NCBI GenBank assembly: GCA_013140975.1
Contig: JABFRV010000086.1
Span: forward strand, 1 to 64,000
Length of the DNA: 64,000 nucleotides
Direction: 5' to 3'
Source: Saprospiraceae bacterium
Lineage (GTDB): Bacteria > Bacteroidota > Bacteroidia > Chitinophagales > Saprospiraceae
The notes below the pieces were generated by a model. That model searched no databases. It had not been told where the DNA came from and saw only the letters and a list, made by a program, of their open reading frames with translations. Positions 35,064 through 44,568 of the stretch are shown piece by piece (position 1 is the stretch's first letter; each line of letters starts with the position of its first letter). Both the position numbers and the translations under genes were made by a program.

Positions 35064-36377
35064 ATGAAAATAGCAGTAATAGGAACGGGATATGTTGGAC
35101 TGGTTACGGGTACTTGCTTTGCAGAAACCGGACATCATGTATTGTGTATAGATAATAATCTCGAAAAAATAAAAATGCTTGAAAATGCAGAAGTTCCAAT
35201 CTATGAACCCGGATTAGATGTTCTCCTTGAAAGAAATATCAAACAACATAGAATTTCTTTTTCATCAGATATTCAAAAAGCTGTAGAGTTTGCTCAAGTA
35301 ATATTTCTGGCTTTACCAACTCCTCCAAATGAAGACGGATCTGCAGACCTTTCTTATGTTCTGGGTGTTGCAGAACAGTTGTCATCTATGATTAAGAAGT
35401 ATACTGTAATTGTAAATAAAAGTACAGTCCCTGTTGGAACAGCTGAATTGGTCATAAATAAATTAGCAGAAAAATTATCTACTGAATTTTTTGATGTAGT
35501 ATCTAACCCCGAATTTTTACGAGAAGGCGTTGCAGTCGATGATTTTCTAAAACCTGATCGTGTTGTCATAGGATCCAATTCTGCAAAAGCATCCAGAATT
35601 ATGCGTGAATTGTATGATCCGTTCGTTCGTCAGGGAAATCCGATTTATGAGATGGATCTTCGGTCATCGGAATTAACCAAATATGCAGCAAATTCTTACC
35701 TCGCTGCAAGGATTAGTTTTATGAATGAGATTGCTAATCTCTGCGAAAAAACAGGAGCAAACGTTGATATGGTTAGAATAGGAATGGGATCTGATTCAAG
35801 AATAGGAAAAAGATTCTTATTTCCAGGAGTTGGTTATGGTGGTTCATGTTTTCCTAAAGATGTTCAGGCGCTTTATCAAACATCTCAAGAGCATAATTAC
35901 GATTTTAAAATTTTGAATGCAGTCATGAAAGTGAATGAGATTCAAAAACAAATCCTAGTTGAAAAGTTATTACAAAGATTTGATCAAAATCTAAAAAATA
36001 AAAGAATTGCAATTTGGGGCTTAGCATTTAAGCCTAATACAGATGATATACGTGAGGCACCGGCACTTACAATCATCCAGAAATTATTGGATCATGGAGC
36101 GCGCATTCTTGTGCATGATCCTGAAGCAATGAATAATGTAAGAAATATTTTTGACGGCAAAATAGAATATTGTGAAGATATGTATGATTGCTTGAAGGAA
36201 GCTGATGCATTGGCAATAATAACGGAATGGTCAGTATTCAGGTCACCCGACTTTGAGCTTATGAAAAGCAATATGACAACACATTGTATATTTGATGGCA
36301 GGAATGTGTTTGACGTTCGAAAAATGAAAGAAGAAGGATTTGAATATTATAGTATAGGAAGAAACGAATATGAATAA
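35064..36377 (+). CDS. ugd: UDP-glucose 6-dehydrogenase
   Basis: 437 residues. NAD motif AVIGTGYVGLVTGTCFA, VNKSTVPVGT and catalytic C262 in GVGYGGSCFPKDVQAL identify the UDP-glucose dehydrogenase branch, distinct from the preceding gene. It makes UDP-glucuronate. It sits 9 bp after wbpA and overlaps the aminotransferase by 8 bp, so the operon appears to supply both glucuronate and a diacetamido-uronate to the same polysaccharide. Confidence 0.93.
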   Translation: MKIAVIGTGYVGLVTGTCFAETGHHVLCIDNNLEKIKMLENAEVPIYEPGLDVLLERNIKQHRISFSSDIQKAVEFAQVIFLALPTPPNEDGSADLSYVLGVAEQLSSMIKKYTVIVNKSTVPVGTAELVINKLAEKLSTEFFDVVSNPEFLREGVAVDDFLKPDRVVIGSNSAKASRIMRELYDPFVRQGNPIYEMDLRSSELTKYAANSYLAARISFMNEIANLCEKTGANVDMVRIGMGSDSRIGKRFLFPGVGYGGSCFPKDVQALYQTSQEHNYDFKILNAVMKVNEIQKQILVEKLLQRFDQNLKNKRIAIWGLAFKPNTDDIREAPALTIIQKLLDHGARILVHDPEAMNNVRNIFDGKIEYCEDMYDCLKEADALAIITEWSVFRSPDFELMKSNMTTHCIFDGRNVFDVRKMKEEGFEYYSIGRNEYE

Positions 36378-37497
36378 ATTACAAATGGTAGACCTTGTCA
36401 GTCAATACCAAAAAATTAAAACAGAAGTAGATCAGGCAATTTTAGAGGTAATAAGCCAAGCTACTTTTATTGGTGGCGAAAGAGTAAAGTCTTTTAAAAA
36501 CAATCTTGAAAAATACCTCAATGTAAAGCAAGTAATCCCTTGTGCCAATGGAACGGATGCATTGCAAATAGCATTTATGGCTCTGGGCTTGAAACCTGGT
36601 GATGAAGTTATTGTTCCTGCATTCACTTATGTTGCCACAGCAGAAGTGATTGCTTTGTTGCATTTAAAACCCATCCTTGTTGATGTGAATATGGACGATT
36701 TCAACATTGATGTAAATGAAATTATAGAAGCCATTGGTCCAAAAACAAAAGCCATCGTGCCGGTTCATCTTTTTGGACAATGCGCCAATATGGAAGAAAT
36801 TATGAAGGTCGCCAATCAACACAATCTTTATTTGGTTGAAGACAATGCACAAGCTATTGGCTCAGATTATTATTTTAAGAATGGGAAAACACAAAAAGCA
36901 GGAACCATTTCTGACATAGGATGCACTTCTTTTTTTCCTTCAAAAAATTTAGGATGTTATGGTGATGGAGGTGCAATGTTTACGAATGATGAAGAATTAG
37001 GAAAAAAAATTACGATGATTGCCAATCATGGACAATCTGTACAATATTATCATGATGTCGTTGGAGTCAATAGTAGATTGGATACGATTCAGGCAAGTGT
37101 GTTAGATATCAAACTAAAACATTTAGATGAATATGCAGTTTCTAGGAGATCCGCTGCAGATTATTACGACAACGCTTTTAAAGACCATCAACATATTATT
37201 ACTCCATTTAGAAACAAGCATAGTTCACACGTCTTCCATCAATACACTTTAAGGATTACGAATGGTCAAAGAGATGCACTAAAGGAATTCTTGTCTTTAA
37301 ATCAAATCCCTTGCGCAATTTATTATCCGTTACCGCTTTACAAACAGAAAGCGTTTGCACCATTTTGTGAAGAAGTTAATTATCTACCTGTGACAGACCA
37401 ACTTTGTAAGGAAGTAATTTCGCTTCCAATTCATACTGAGCTTAGTCCAGAATCTCAAAATATAATAATAGATAAAGTTTTATCATTTTTTAAATAA
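36370..37497 (+). CDS. wbpE: DegT/DnrJ-family sugar aminotransferase (WbpE type)
   Basis: 375 residues of the PLP-dependent DegT/DnrJ/EryC1/StrS family. CANGTDAL (about 58-65) binds phosphate, EDNAQAIG carries the PLP-contacting acid, and the Schiff-base lysine is K192 in SFFPSKNLGCYGDGGA. In the WbpB/WbpE pair the enzyme transaminates the 3-keto UDP-GlcNAcA made by WbpB. Assignment to WbpE rests on the neighbouring wbpA, wbpB, wbpD and wbpI homologues. Confidence 0.9.
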   Translation: MNKLQMVDLVSQYQKIKTEVDQAILEVISQATFIGGERVKSFKNNLEKYLNVKQVIPCANGTDALQIAFMALGLKPGDEVIVPAFTYVATAEVIALLHLKPILVDVNMDDFNIDVNEIIEAIGPKTKAIVPVHLFGQCANMEEIMKVANQHNLYLVEDNAQAIGSDYYFKNGKTQKAGTISDIGCTSFFPSKNLGCYGDGGAMFTNDEELGKKITMIANHGQSVQYYHDVVGVNSRLDTIQASVLDIKLKHLDEYAVSRRSAADYYDNAFKDHQHIITPFRNKHSSHVFHQYTLRITNGQRDALKEFLSLNQIPCAIYYPLPLYKQKAFAPFCEEVNYLPVTDQLCKEVISLPIHTELSPESQNIIIDKVLSFFK

Positions 37498-38082
37498 ATG
37501 AGTGAATCGCAAAAATATTACGCGCACCCATCTGCTATCATAGATGATGGATGTGTAATTGGTGATGGAACCAAGATTTGGCATTTTACTCACATCATGC
37601 CGGATTGTAAATTAGGAGCAAATTGTAATTTAGGGCAAAACGTTGTGATAGCGTCAGGTGTACAACTTGGAAATAATGTTAAAGTGCAGAACAATGTTTC
37701 AATTTATACGGGTGTGATCTGCGAAGATGATGTATTCTTAGGGCCTTCCATGGTGTTTACAAATGTAATCAACCCTCGTTCAGCAGTAAATCGACGAAAC
37801 CAATATTCTAAAACAATAGTAAAAAAAGGTGCAAGCATTGGAGCGAATGCAACAATTGTTTGCGGAAATGATATAGGACAATACGCTTTTATTGGCGCTG
37901 GAGCTGTTGTGACGAAAGAAGTTCCGGATTATGCATTAGTTATTGGGAATCCGGCGAGACAAACTGGCTGGATGAGTGAATATGGGCATAAGCTAAAATT
38001 TGAAGTAGATGGGAAAGCAACTTGTCCCGAGTCAGGCGAAATATATCAATTGTCTAATGGAAAAGTCAGTAAATTACTATGA
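37498..38082 (+). CDS. wbpD: Left-handed beta-helix N-acetyltransferase (WbpD type)
   Basis: 194 residues made of hexapeptide repeats ([50 protein letters not shown]). The catalytic region is around the conserved histidine in WHFTH. It acetylates the 3-amino group to give UDP-GlcNAc(3NAc)A. It starts directly at the aminotransferase stop (no gap) and overlaps wbpB by 4 bp. Confidence 0.9.
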   Translation: MSESQKYYAHPSAIIDDGCVIGDGTKIWHFTHIMPDCKLGANCNLGQNVVIASGVQLGNNVKVQNNVSIYTGVICEDDVFLGPSMVFTNVINPRSAVNRRNQYSKTIVKKGASIGANATIVCGNDIGQYAFIGAGAVVTKEVPDYALVIGNPARQTGWMSEYGHKLKFEVDGKATCPESGEIYQLSNGKVSKLL

Positions 38083-39047
38083 GTAAAAAGTTTGCATTGG
38101 TTGGAGCTGCAGGATACATAGCTCCTCGACATATGAAGGCTATTAAAGATACAGGAAATGAATTGGTTGCAGCCTTCGATAAAAACGATTCCGTTGGAAT
38201 TATTGATAGCTATTTTCCACAAGCAGATTTTTTTACTGAATTTGAACGATTTGACAGGCATCTTGAAAAACTTAGAAGAAAGTCAAATTCCATTGACTAT
38301 CTAAGTATATGTTCTCCCAATTACTTGCACGATTCTCACATAAGATTTGGTTTGAGATTAGGATCTGATGTGATTTGTGAAAAACCCTTAGTTCTTAATC
38401 CCTGGAATATTGAAGGACTTCAGGAAATTGAATCTGAAACAAATAAACGAGTCAATTCAATTCTCCAATTGCGATTACATCCAAAAGTAATTGAGATGAA
38501 GACACAATTGGATCAAAGGAAAGAAGAAAAGAAAGTTGATGTTGATCTGATATATATTACATCCCGGGGAAAGTGGTATTATACTTCATGGAAAGGTGAT
38601 GGACAAAAATCAGGAGGAATTGCAACCAATATTGGCGTTCACTTTTATGATCTCTTAGGATTTCTTTTTGGGAAAATACAGAATAATGTTGTTCATATAC
38701 AAACACATGATCGTGTTGCCGGATTTCTGGAATTTGAAAAAGCACGTGTTAGATATTTTCTAAGTATAAATGAATCAACTTTACCGGATGAAGTACTTCA
38801 ATCCCAAAAAAGAACATATCGATCATTGACATTTGATGGAAAGGAATTCGAATTCAGTGAGGGATTTGGAGATTTACATACAATTTCTTATCAGGAAATT
38901 CTTAAGGGAACGGGTTTTGGCCTTGATGAAGTAAAGCAATCCATTGAAATTGTGCATAAGATTAGAACTTCTATTCCAACCGGTTTGAAAGGGGATTATC
39001 ATCCTTTTGCGGCAAAACCTCAGTCTAATCACCCATTTGACAATTAG
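38079..39047 (+). CDS. wbpB: Gfo/Idh/MocA oxidoreductase (WbpB type)
   Basis: 322 residues. The NAD-binding start is [17 protein letters not shown], then [13 protein letters not shown] and [10 protein letters not shown] with the catalytic-loop lysine. [16 protein letters not shown] carries the conserved Asx-x-x-His-type site. WbpB homologues oxidise UDP-GlcNAcA at C3 using NAD, recycled through 2-oxoglutarate. Order here (A, ugd, E, D, B, I) differs from P. aeruginosa but the set is the same. Confidence 0.9.
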   Translation: MSKKFALVGAAGYIAPRHMKAIKDTGNELVAAFDKNDSVGIIDSYFPQADFFTEFERFDRHLEKLRRKSNSIDYLSICSPNYLHDSHIRFGLRLGSDVICEKPLVLNPWNIEGLQEIESETNKRVNSILQLRLHPKVIEMKTQLDQRKEEKKVDVDLIYITSRGKWYYTSWKGDGQKSGGIATNIGVHFYDLLGFLFGKIQNNVVHIQTHDRVAGFLEFEKARVRYFLSINESTLPDEVLQSQKRTYRSLTFDGKEFEFSEGFGDLHTISYQEILKGTGFGLDEVKQSIEIVHKIRTSIPTGLKGDYHPFAAKPQSNHPFDN

Positions 39048-39066
39048 TGTAATTAAAAGTACTTGA

Positions 39067-40167
39067 ATGAAAATTATCAGTATTGTAGGGGCAAGACCAA
39101 ATTTCATGAAAGTTGCTCCTATTCATCGAGCTTTTAATCGTACACCGGATAAAATTATTTCTAAAATTATTCATACCGGTCAACACTTTGATGAAAAAAT
39201 GAGTCAGATTTTTTTTGATGAGTTGGAGTTGCCTGTTCCGGACTATTTTCTAGGAGTCGGGCAGGGTACACATACAGAAGTTACAGCAAGAATTATGCTT
39301 GACCTGGAGCCCATTTTTCAAAATGAGAAACCGGATCTGGTCCTTGTTGTAGGAGATGTAACATCAACTTTTGCAGCTGCTATTGTTGCTCAGCGTAATG
39401 GAATCAAAGTAGCACATGTTGAAGCTGGATTGCGTTCTTTTGATAGGGGAATGCCCGAAGAAATTAATCGATTACTTACTGATCAAATTTCGGATTATTT
39501 ATTTATTACTGAGGAATCAGGAATGATAAATCTGGCAAAAGAAAATATCCCGCAGGAGAAAATTTTCTTTGTTGGTAATTGTATGATTGACTCATTAGCA
39601 TATTATACTGATAAAACTTCGAATACCCAGCATTTGGCAAAGTATGGTATTGAATCTAAAGATTATATTATTATGACCATGCATCGACCTTCCAATGTTG
39701 ATCATGAACAAGGATTAATCAATATTATTTCTATTATTAAGGAAATAGGAAAAAGAAAAAAAATAGTATTTCCAGTTCATCCACGTACCTCTAATAAATT
39801 GGAGTCGATGGGATTGATGGAAGAGTTGAAGTCTTTAAACATTATTTTAACTGAACCATTGGCATATTTAGAATTTGTCACTTTGATGAGGTATTCTTCA
39901 TTGATTTTAACAGATTCAGGCGGAGTTCAGGAAGAGACAACGTATTTGGGAATTCCTTGCGTGACATTTAGAAAAACAACTGAAAGGCCGGTGACAGTGG
40001 ACTTAGGCACAAATATTCTCATGGATGATCTTAATGTAGAGAAAACAATACAAACCGTGAATAGCATACTAGATGGTCATGGTAAAAAAGGTACTATACC
40101 TCCTTATTGGGACGGAAATGCAGCAATAAGAATTAGAGATATACTCATTCAGGAATTTTATTCTTAA
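39067..40167 (+). CDS. wbpI: Non-hydrolysing UDP-HexNAc(A) 2-epimerase (WbpI/WecB type)
   Basis: 366 residues of the UDP-GlcNAc 2-epimerase family: GARPNFMKVAPI at the start, HTGQHFD, HVEAGLRSFD with its acidic residues, and TDSGGVQEE near 285. In the presence of the four upstream enzymes it most likely epimerises UDP-GlcNAc(3NAc)A to UDP-ManNAc(3NAc)A. A plain WecB function (UDP-ManNAc) is the alternative. Confidence 0.9.
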   Translation: MKIISIVGARPNFMKVAPIHRAFNRTPDKIISKIIHTGQHFDEKMSQIFFDELELPVPDYFLGVGQGTHTEVTARIMLDLEPIFQNEKPDLVLVVGDVTSTFAAAIVAQRNGIKVAHVEAGLRSFDRGMPEEINRLLTDQISDYLFITEESGMINLAKENIPQEKIFFVGNCMIDSLAYYTDKTSNTQHLAKYGIESKDYIIMTMHRPSNVDHEQGLINIISIIKEIGKRKKIVFPVHPRTSNKLESMGLMEELKSLNIILTEPLAYLEFVTLMRYSSLILTDSGGVQEETTYLGIPCVTFRKTTERPVTVDLGTNILMDDLNVEKTIQTVNSILDGHGKKGTIPPYWDGNAAIRIRDILIQEFYS

Positions 40168-40171
40168 AGGA

Positions 40172-41728
40172 ATGTCTCTTCAATTATATTTATTTACAAT
40201 TTCGTTTCTTAAAGCAAGGCAGGTTTATTTTCAGATCCTTTTTCCGATTAAAAGATTTCTGAATACATTTCGATCCTATAATAAGTTTATTCATCTTGAC
40301 ATAAAAAATGTTCCTGCAAGTTATTTTCCAATTATTGATCATCAAAAGAACAAAGGTGAACATAAATTTACTTTATTAAACATTGAGCATGATTTCAGGG
40401 AAACAATCGATTGGAACATATCAATACATGGTAAATTATGGAATTATAAATTGCAGTATCTGGATTTCTTATTGGATCCCGATTTGGAAGTTGGGGAACG
40501 AAATGAGTATTTGCTTGATATATCAAAAAAAATACTTGACAAAAGCCTCACGTTGGAACCCTATCCGGTTTCGCTTCGTCTAGTTAATTCCCTTTTATTT
40601 ATAAATCAATGTAAAGTAGAAGATGAATTAATCTGTCAAGCTATATTGAAGCAAATTCATTTCCTGGAGTCGAATCTGGAATATCATATTGATGGAAATC
40701 ATTTACTAGAGAATGCAATCACCCTGCGCTTTTGTTGTCAATTTATTAGTAACGAAAAACTTAAATCATTTGCAAAAAAATTCCTTTCAACTTTATTAAA
40801 GGAACAAATTCTTAACGATGGAGCTCATTTCGAAAGAAGTCCCATGTATCATTTTCAGATCTTAAATAGATTGACAACTCTTATTGGAGTATTGGATATT
40901 TCGGAATCAGATTATAATGAAATAATACAATATCTGCAAAAAATGTATTCCTGGTTAATAATATTAACAAGGAGTGGAAAGTATTTTCCGTTCCTTCAGG
41001 ATAGCACTGGAAATTATTTAAAAGGTTTTTTAAAGCTTGAAGAATTTTTAATTTCTAAGGGTTTAGAAAAGAAGTTTTGTGAACTAAAAGATTCAGGATA
41101 TAGAATTCTCGAAAGCGATAAATTATTTGCGATCGCCAATATTGTTTCAACATCACCTTCCTTTCAACCCGGACACTCGCATGCAGATGCGGGAAGTTTT
41201 GTATTGTATTACAAGGATAGTCCAGTTTTCGTTGATAGAGGAATATCAACTTATGAAGTTAGCGAAACAAGAAGTTTGGAAAGGTCTACTGCAGGTCATA
41301 ATACTGTGAACCTGAATGGTAAGAATCAATCCGAAATGTGGAGTAGTTTTAGAGTAGGTCGCAGGGCAAGAACTCTTCTTGAGTTTGAATCAAAAAGGCA
41401 ATTTAAACTTTCGTGTAAACCATTTTATAATTCTTTAGTCGAGCATAACCGGAATTTCGAATTTATGGAGCAATCTTTAATAATTATTGATAGTGTTTCC
41501 GGATATGATAATGAAATTTGCGAAGCGAGATTATATTGTGATCATGCATGTTCAGTAGAGAATAATGAACATACTGTAAAGGTCAATGGTCTATGGGTTA
41601 GATTCGAAAACGCTTTGCATCTTCAATTGATTTCTTATCAACAAGCTTTAGATTTTAATCTTTGCCGTTCAGCTACTTGTATTGTTATTTCATTCAGAAA
41701 TTCACTTACAACCCGTATACATGTCTAA
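40172..41728 (+). CDS. Heparinase II/III-like polysaccharide lyase
   Basis: 518 residues with no signal peptide. An alpha/alpha-toroid-like helical N-terminal part (about 100-320, with LEYHIDGNHLLENAI and ILNDGAHFERSPMYHFQIL) precedes a heparinase II/III C-terminal beta domain (about 330-515). The second part carries PGHSHADAGSFVLYY and RSLERSTAGHNTVNLNGKNQSEMW. Conserved His/Tyr/Asn there match the lyase family. It overlaps the following glycosyltransferase by 8 bp and may trim, or act during export of, a uronic-acid polymer. Intracellular location is inferred from the absent signal. Confidence 0.88.
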   Translation: MSLQLYLFTISFLKARQVYFQILFPIKRFLNTFRSYNKFIHLDIKNVPASYFPIIDHQKNKGEHKFTLLNIEHDFRETIDWNISIHGKLWNYKLQYLDFLLDPDLEVGERNEYLLDISKKILDKSLTLEPYPVSLRLVNSLLFINQCKVEDELICQAILKQIHFLESNLEYHIDGNHLLENAITLRFCCQFISNEKLKSFAKKFLSTLLKEQILNDGAHFERSPMYHFQILNRLTTLIGVLDISESDYNEIIQYLQKMYSWLIILTRSGKYFPFLQDSTGNYLKGFLKLEEFLISKGLEKKFCELKDSGYRILESDKLFAIANIVSTSPSFQPGHSHADAGSFVLYYKDSPVFVDRGISTYEVSETRSLERSTAGHNTVNLNGKNQSEMWSSFRVGRRARTLLEFESKRQFKLSCKPFYNSLVEHNRNFEFMEQSLIIIDSVSGYDNEICEARLYCDHACSVENNEHTVKVNGLWVRFENALHLQLISYQQALDFNLCRSATCIVISFRNSLTTRIHV

Positions 41729-42896
41729 GAAAATATTGTATTTAACTTATTTTTTTGAACCTGATCTGGGAGCTGGTGCATTTCGGAATACTTCTTTGGC
41801 AAAAGAACTTTCTAATCTAATTCAACCTGATGACGAGATTGAACTTATTACAACATATCCTAATCGCTATTCTAATTTGGATTTTGAAGTTGGCAAGGAC
41901 AATGTGAATAGTAACCTTCTCATTCATCGGATAAAGGTTTTAGAGCACGGAAATTCTTTTTTAGGGCAAATTCGCTCATTTTTAAGCTACAGAAAAGGTG
42001 TAAGAAAGCTAACCAAAGATAAGAATTATGATCTGGTGTTTGCTTCGAGTTCAAAATTATTTACAGCCTACCTTGCATATACTATTGCTAAGTCAAAAAA
42101 AACTGCATTGTATGTTGATCTGCGAGATTTGTTTTCTGAAAATTTAAAAGAGCTAATTCCTAAATTTAGGATGGGACATTTCTTCTCTTTTGTGGTAAAA
42201 AATCTATTTGAAAAACCTGCTTTGAAGTATGCCTCACATCTGAATTTAAACTCTGAAGGATTTAAGGAAGAATTTCAATATAGAAGTTCAGGACATATTA
42301 GTTTTTATCCAAATGGAATCGACGATTATTTTATTGGGCATAAGCAAAATAATTTATTGCAGAAAACTCCTATAATTATTACATACGCTGGAAATATAGG
42401 TGAAGGACAAGGACTTGAAAAAATTATACCGGAGCTTTCGCAGAGATTAGGGAATAAGTATTTGTTTAGTATTATTGGTTCCGGATCTTCTCTGCATAAA
42501 TTTGAAGCTGAACTTAAGAGATTCCCTAGATCAAATGTGAAAATAATTGCACCTATTCCTCGAAAAGATTTATTAGATTATTATAAAAATTCTCATTATT
42601 TATTTCTACACTTAAATAATTATAAATCATTCGAAAAAGTTATCCCTTCTAAAGTGTTTGAATATGGTGCTTTTAATATGCCAATAATTGCTGGTGTTGC
42701 AGGCTATCCGGCTACGTTTATTCGAGAAGAAATTAAGGATAATTGTTTTATTTTCGATCCTTGTAACGTAGATGCTGTGCATCATTATTTACTTTCCAAT
42801 ATCTATTATTTGCAGGATAGAAAGGAATTTATCAATAAATATAAGAGAGATAGCATTAGTAAGAAGTTAGCACAGTCAATTTTGCAATATCTATAA
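41721..42896 (+). CDS. GT4-family glycosyltransferase
   Basis: About 391 residues from the ATG at 41721 (MSKKILYLTYFFEPD); the upstream frame adds a leader inside the lyase gene. GT-B fold: the acceptor domain begins with the YFFEPDLGAGAFR motif and the donor domain has YAGNIGEGQGLEKIIPEL and KVIPSKVFEYGAFNMPIIAG. The pattern resembles WbuB/WcaI-like enzymes of polysaccharide operons. Donor and acceptor cannot be fixed from sequence. Its stop overlaps the next gene's start by one base. Confidence 0.88.
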   Translation: MSKKILYLTYFFEPDLGAGAFRNTSLAKELSNLIQPDDEIELITTYPNRYSNLDFEVGKDNVNSNLLIHRIKVLEHGNSFLGQIRSFLSYRKGVRKLTKDKNYDLVFASSSKLFTAYLAYTIAKSKKTALYVDLRDLFSENLKELIPKFRMGHFFSFVVKNLFEKPALKYASHLNLNSEGFKEEFQYRSSGHISFYPNGIDDYFIGHKQNNLLQKTPIIITYAGNIGEGQGLEKIIPELSQRLGNKYLFSIIGSGSSLHKFEAELKRFPRSNVKIIAPIPRKDLLDYYKNSHYLFLHLNNYKSFEKVIPSKVFEYGAFNMPIIAGVAGYPATFIREEIKDNCFIFDPCNVDAVHHYLLSNIYYLQDRKEFINKYKRDSISKKLAQSILQYL

Positions 42897-44008
42897 TGAA
42901 AAGGATTGTATTCGTTTCTAATACATCTTGGAATCTGGTAAACTTCAGAATGCCTTTAATTAAAGAATTATTATTAAAGGGAAATCAAGTTTTTTGTTTG
43001 GCGCCAAAAGATAATTTTACAAAAATATTAGAAGCTCTTCCTGGATTACATTACTTGCACCTTAAGTATGTTCAGGCAAGGGGGATGAATCCATTTTTTG
43101 AGTTGTTGTTGATGGCGCATATACTTGTGAGAGTAAAGAGGATCAAACCTGATCTTGTAATTTCTTATACTATCAAACCCAATATTTATGCCGGCATAAT
43201 TTGTAGATGGTTAAATATTCCAATAATGAATAACATTACTGGTCTTGGTTCAGAATATAAAGAAGGAAGAGGTTTTTCAAAAGCAATTGGAAAGATGCTA
43301 CATTATACTCTTGAAAAAAGTACAGCGGTTATTTTCCATAATTCAGCAGATAAGGAATGTCTTATAAGAGATGCGATAATTCAGGAAAAGAATACGTATG
43401 TGATTAACGGTTCCGGAATTGATATTGAATTCTTTAAATGTCGAAACAAGATTCGCAGAGTAAATAAGTTTTTATTTTTAGGCAGGCTTTTACCAGAAAA
43501 AGGAATTCTGGAATTTATTGATGCTGCTCGAGAGATTCTTATAAAGAGAAAAGATGTGTCGTTTACAATTGTTGGTGATTCTTACAGTGTCGATAATGAA
43601 GAGATCAGAATTGCTCTTGAAAGAATAAGGGATGATAAATCATTTACAATTCGAAAATTTACGGATGATCCAAGGTCATGTCTTGAAAAATCAGATTGTT
43701 TAATTTTGCCTTCAAGCCGAGAAGGCTTGTCAAAATCATTGATGGAAGCGATGTCTATGGAAAGGGTTGTGATTGCTTCAAATGTTCCGGGTTGTTCCGA
43801 GTTATTGGACAATGGAAAGAATGGTGTGATTCTTGAGGAAATAAGCTGGCGATCTGTTTATAATGCCATTTCCACTGTTTTAGATATGGATGAAAATGAA
43901 ATTTTATTATTGACAGAAAGTGCACGAAATAAAATTAAATCAGAATATACAGCTGAATTTATAGTAAATCAATACAACAATATTTTACATCAGAACTTTT
44001 TACTATGA
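42896..44008 (+). CDS. GT4-family glycosyltransferase (PglA-like)
   Basis: 370 residues with a GT-B fold: SNTSWNLVNFRMPLI near the start, SYTIKPNIYAGIICR, NNITGLGSEY and the donor-binding LPSSREGLSKSLMEAMSM with the E-x7-E-type motif. This branch includes enzymes adding HexNAc residues to lipid-linked oligosaccharides. It overlaps the methyltransferase by 4 bp. Specificity is unknown. Confidence 0.88.
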   Translation: MKRIVFVSNTSWNLVNFRMPLIKELLLKGNQVFCLAPKDNFTKILEALPGLHYLHLKYVQARGMNPFFELLLMAHILVRVKRIKPDLVISYTIKPNIYAGIICRWLNIPIMNNITGLGSEYKEGRGFSKAIGKMLHYTLEKSTAVIFHNSADKECLIRDAIIQEKNTYVINGSGIDIEFFKCRNKIRRVNKFLFLGRLLPEKGILEFIDAAREILIKRKDVSFTIVGDSYSVDNEEIRIALERIRDDKSFTIRKFTDDPRSCLEKSDCLILPSSREGLSKSLMEAMSMERVVIASNVPGCSELLDNGKNGVILEEISWRSVYNAISTVLDMDENEILLLTESARNKIKSEYTAEFIVNQYNNILHQNFLL

Positions 44009-44568
44009 ATCGAGGTATAGTAGAAAAGAATCAATTGTATTACAGAAAAAGAATACGATTTATATTAAAAGAACTAAGTTTTCAAGGAAAGTCAATCCTT
44101 GATCTTGGCTGTGGCGAGTTTGTATTGTTAGATGAGCTGGATCGTGATATAATTAAATCTTATGTAGGTATTGACAGTATCCCGTTTTCATCTATGCGAT
44201 ATCCGGAAGTTAAATTTATTTGTAAAGATATTTTGGAATACGGGAATTCAATTAATGATAAATATGATATAATATTTTGTTTGGGTGTATTAGACCATAT
44301 GGATAAGGATAAGCAGGAAAATTTATTGGATATTTATAAAAATCGATGTAATGATTATATGGTAATAAGTCTTGCAAACTGGGTGAATCCAATTATTAAT
44401 TTAATTATACCAAAAGAAGAGCCCTGTATAAAACTACATATTGAAAAGAAATTATACTTAATAAAAATACCTAAAACACAGTTTGTCTTTAATATTTCTT
44501 CATTAAAACCTTTGAGAAGATTTATTGCAACAGAAATTATTTATTTTCTTACAGCAAAAAAAGATTAA
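44005..44568 (+). CDS. Class I SAM-dependent methyltransferase
   Basis: 187 residues. SAM motif I is SILDLGCGEFVLLDEL (about 31-46), an acidic residue after beta-2 follows in YVGIDS, and a motif IV-like DIIFCLGVLDHMD lies near 91-103. It is the last gene of the operon and might methylate the glycan or its lipid-linked intermediate. The C-terminal half is diverged, so the target is uncertain. Its end overlaps the convergent gene by 4 bp. Confidence 0.82.
   Translation: MNRGIVEKNQLYYRKRIRFILKELSFQGKSILDLGCGEFVLLDELDRDIIKSYVGIDSIPFSSMRYPEVKFICKDILEYGNSINDKYDIIFCLGVLDHMDKDKQENLLDIYKNRCNDYMVISLANWVNPIINLIIPKEEPCIKLHIEKKLYLIKIPKTQFVFNISSLKPLRRFIATEIIYFLTAKKD

Noticed and set aside
33765-44568. Complete O-antigen or capsule locus
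   Set aside because: No flippase, polymerase, initiating phosphosugar transferase or exporter was seen, so this is only the precursor and transferase part.
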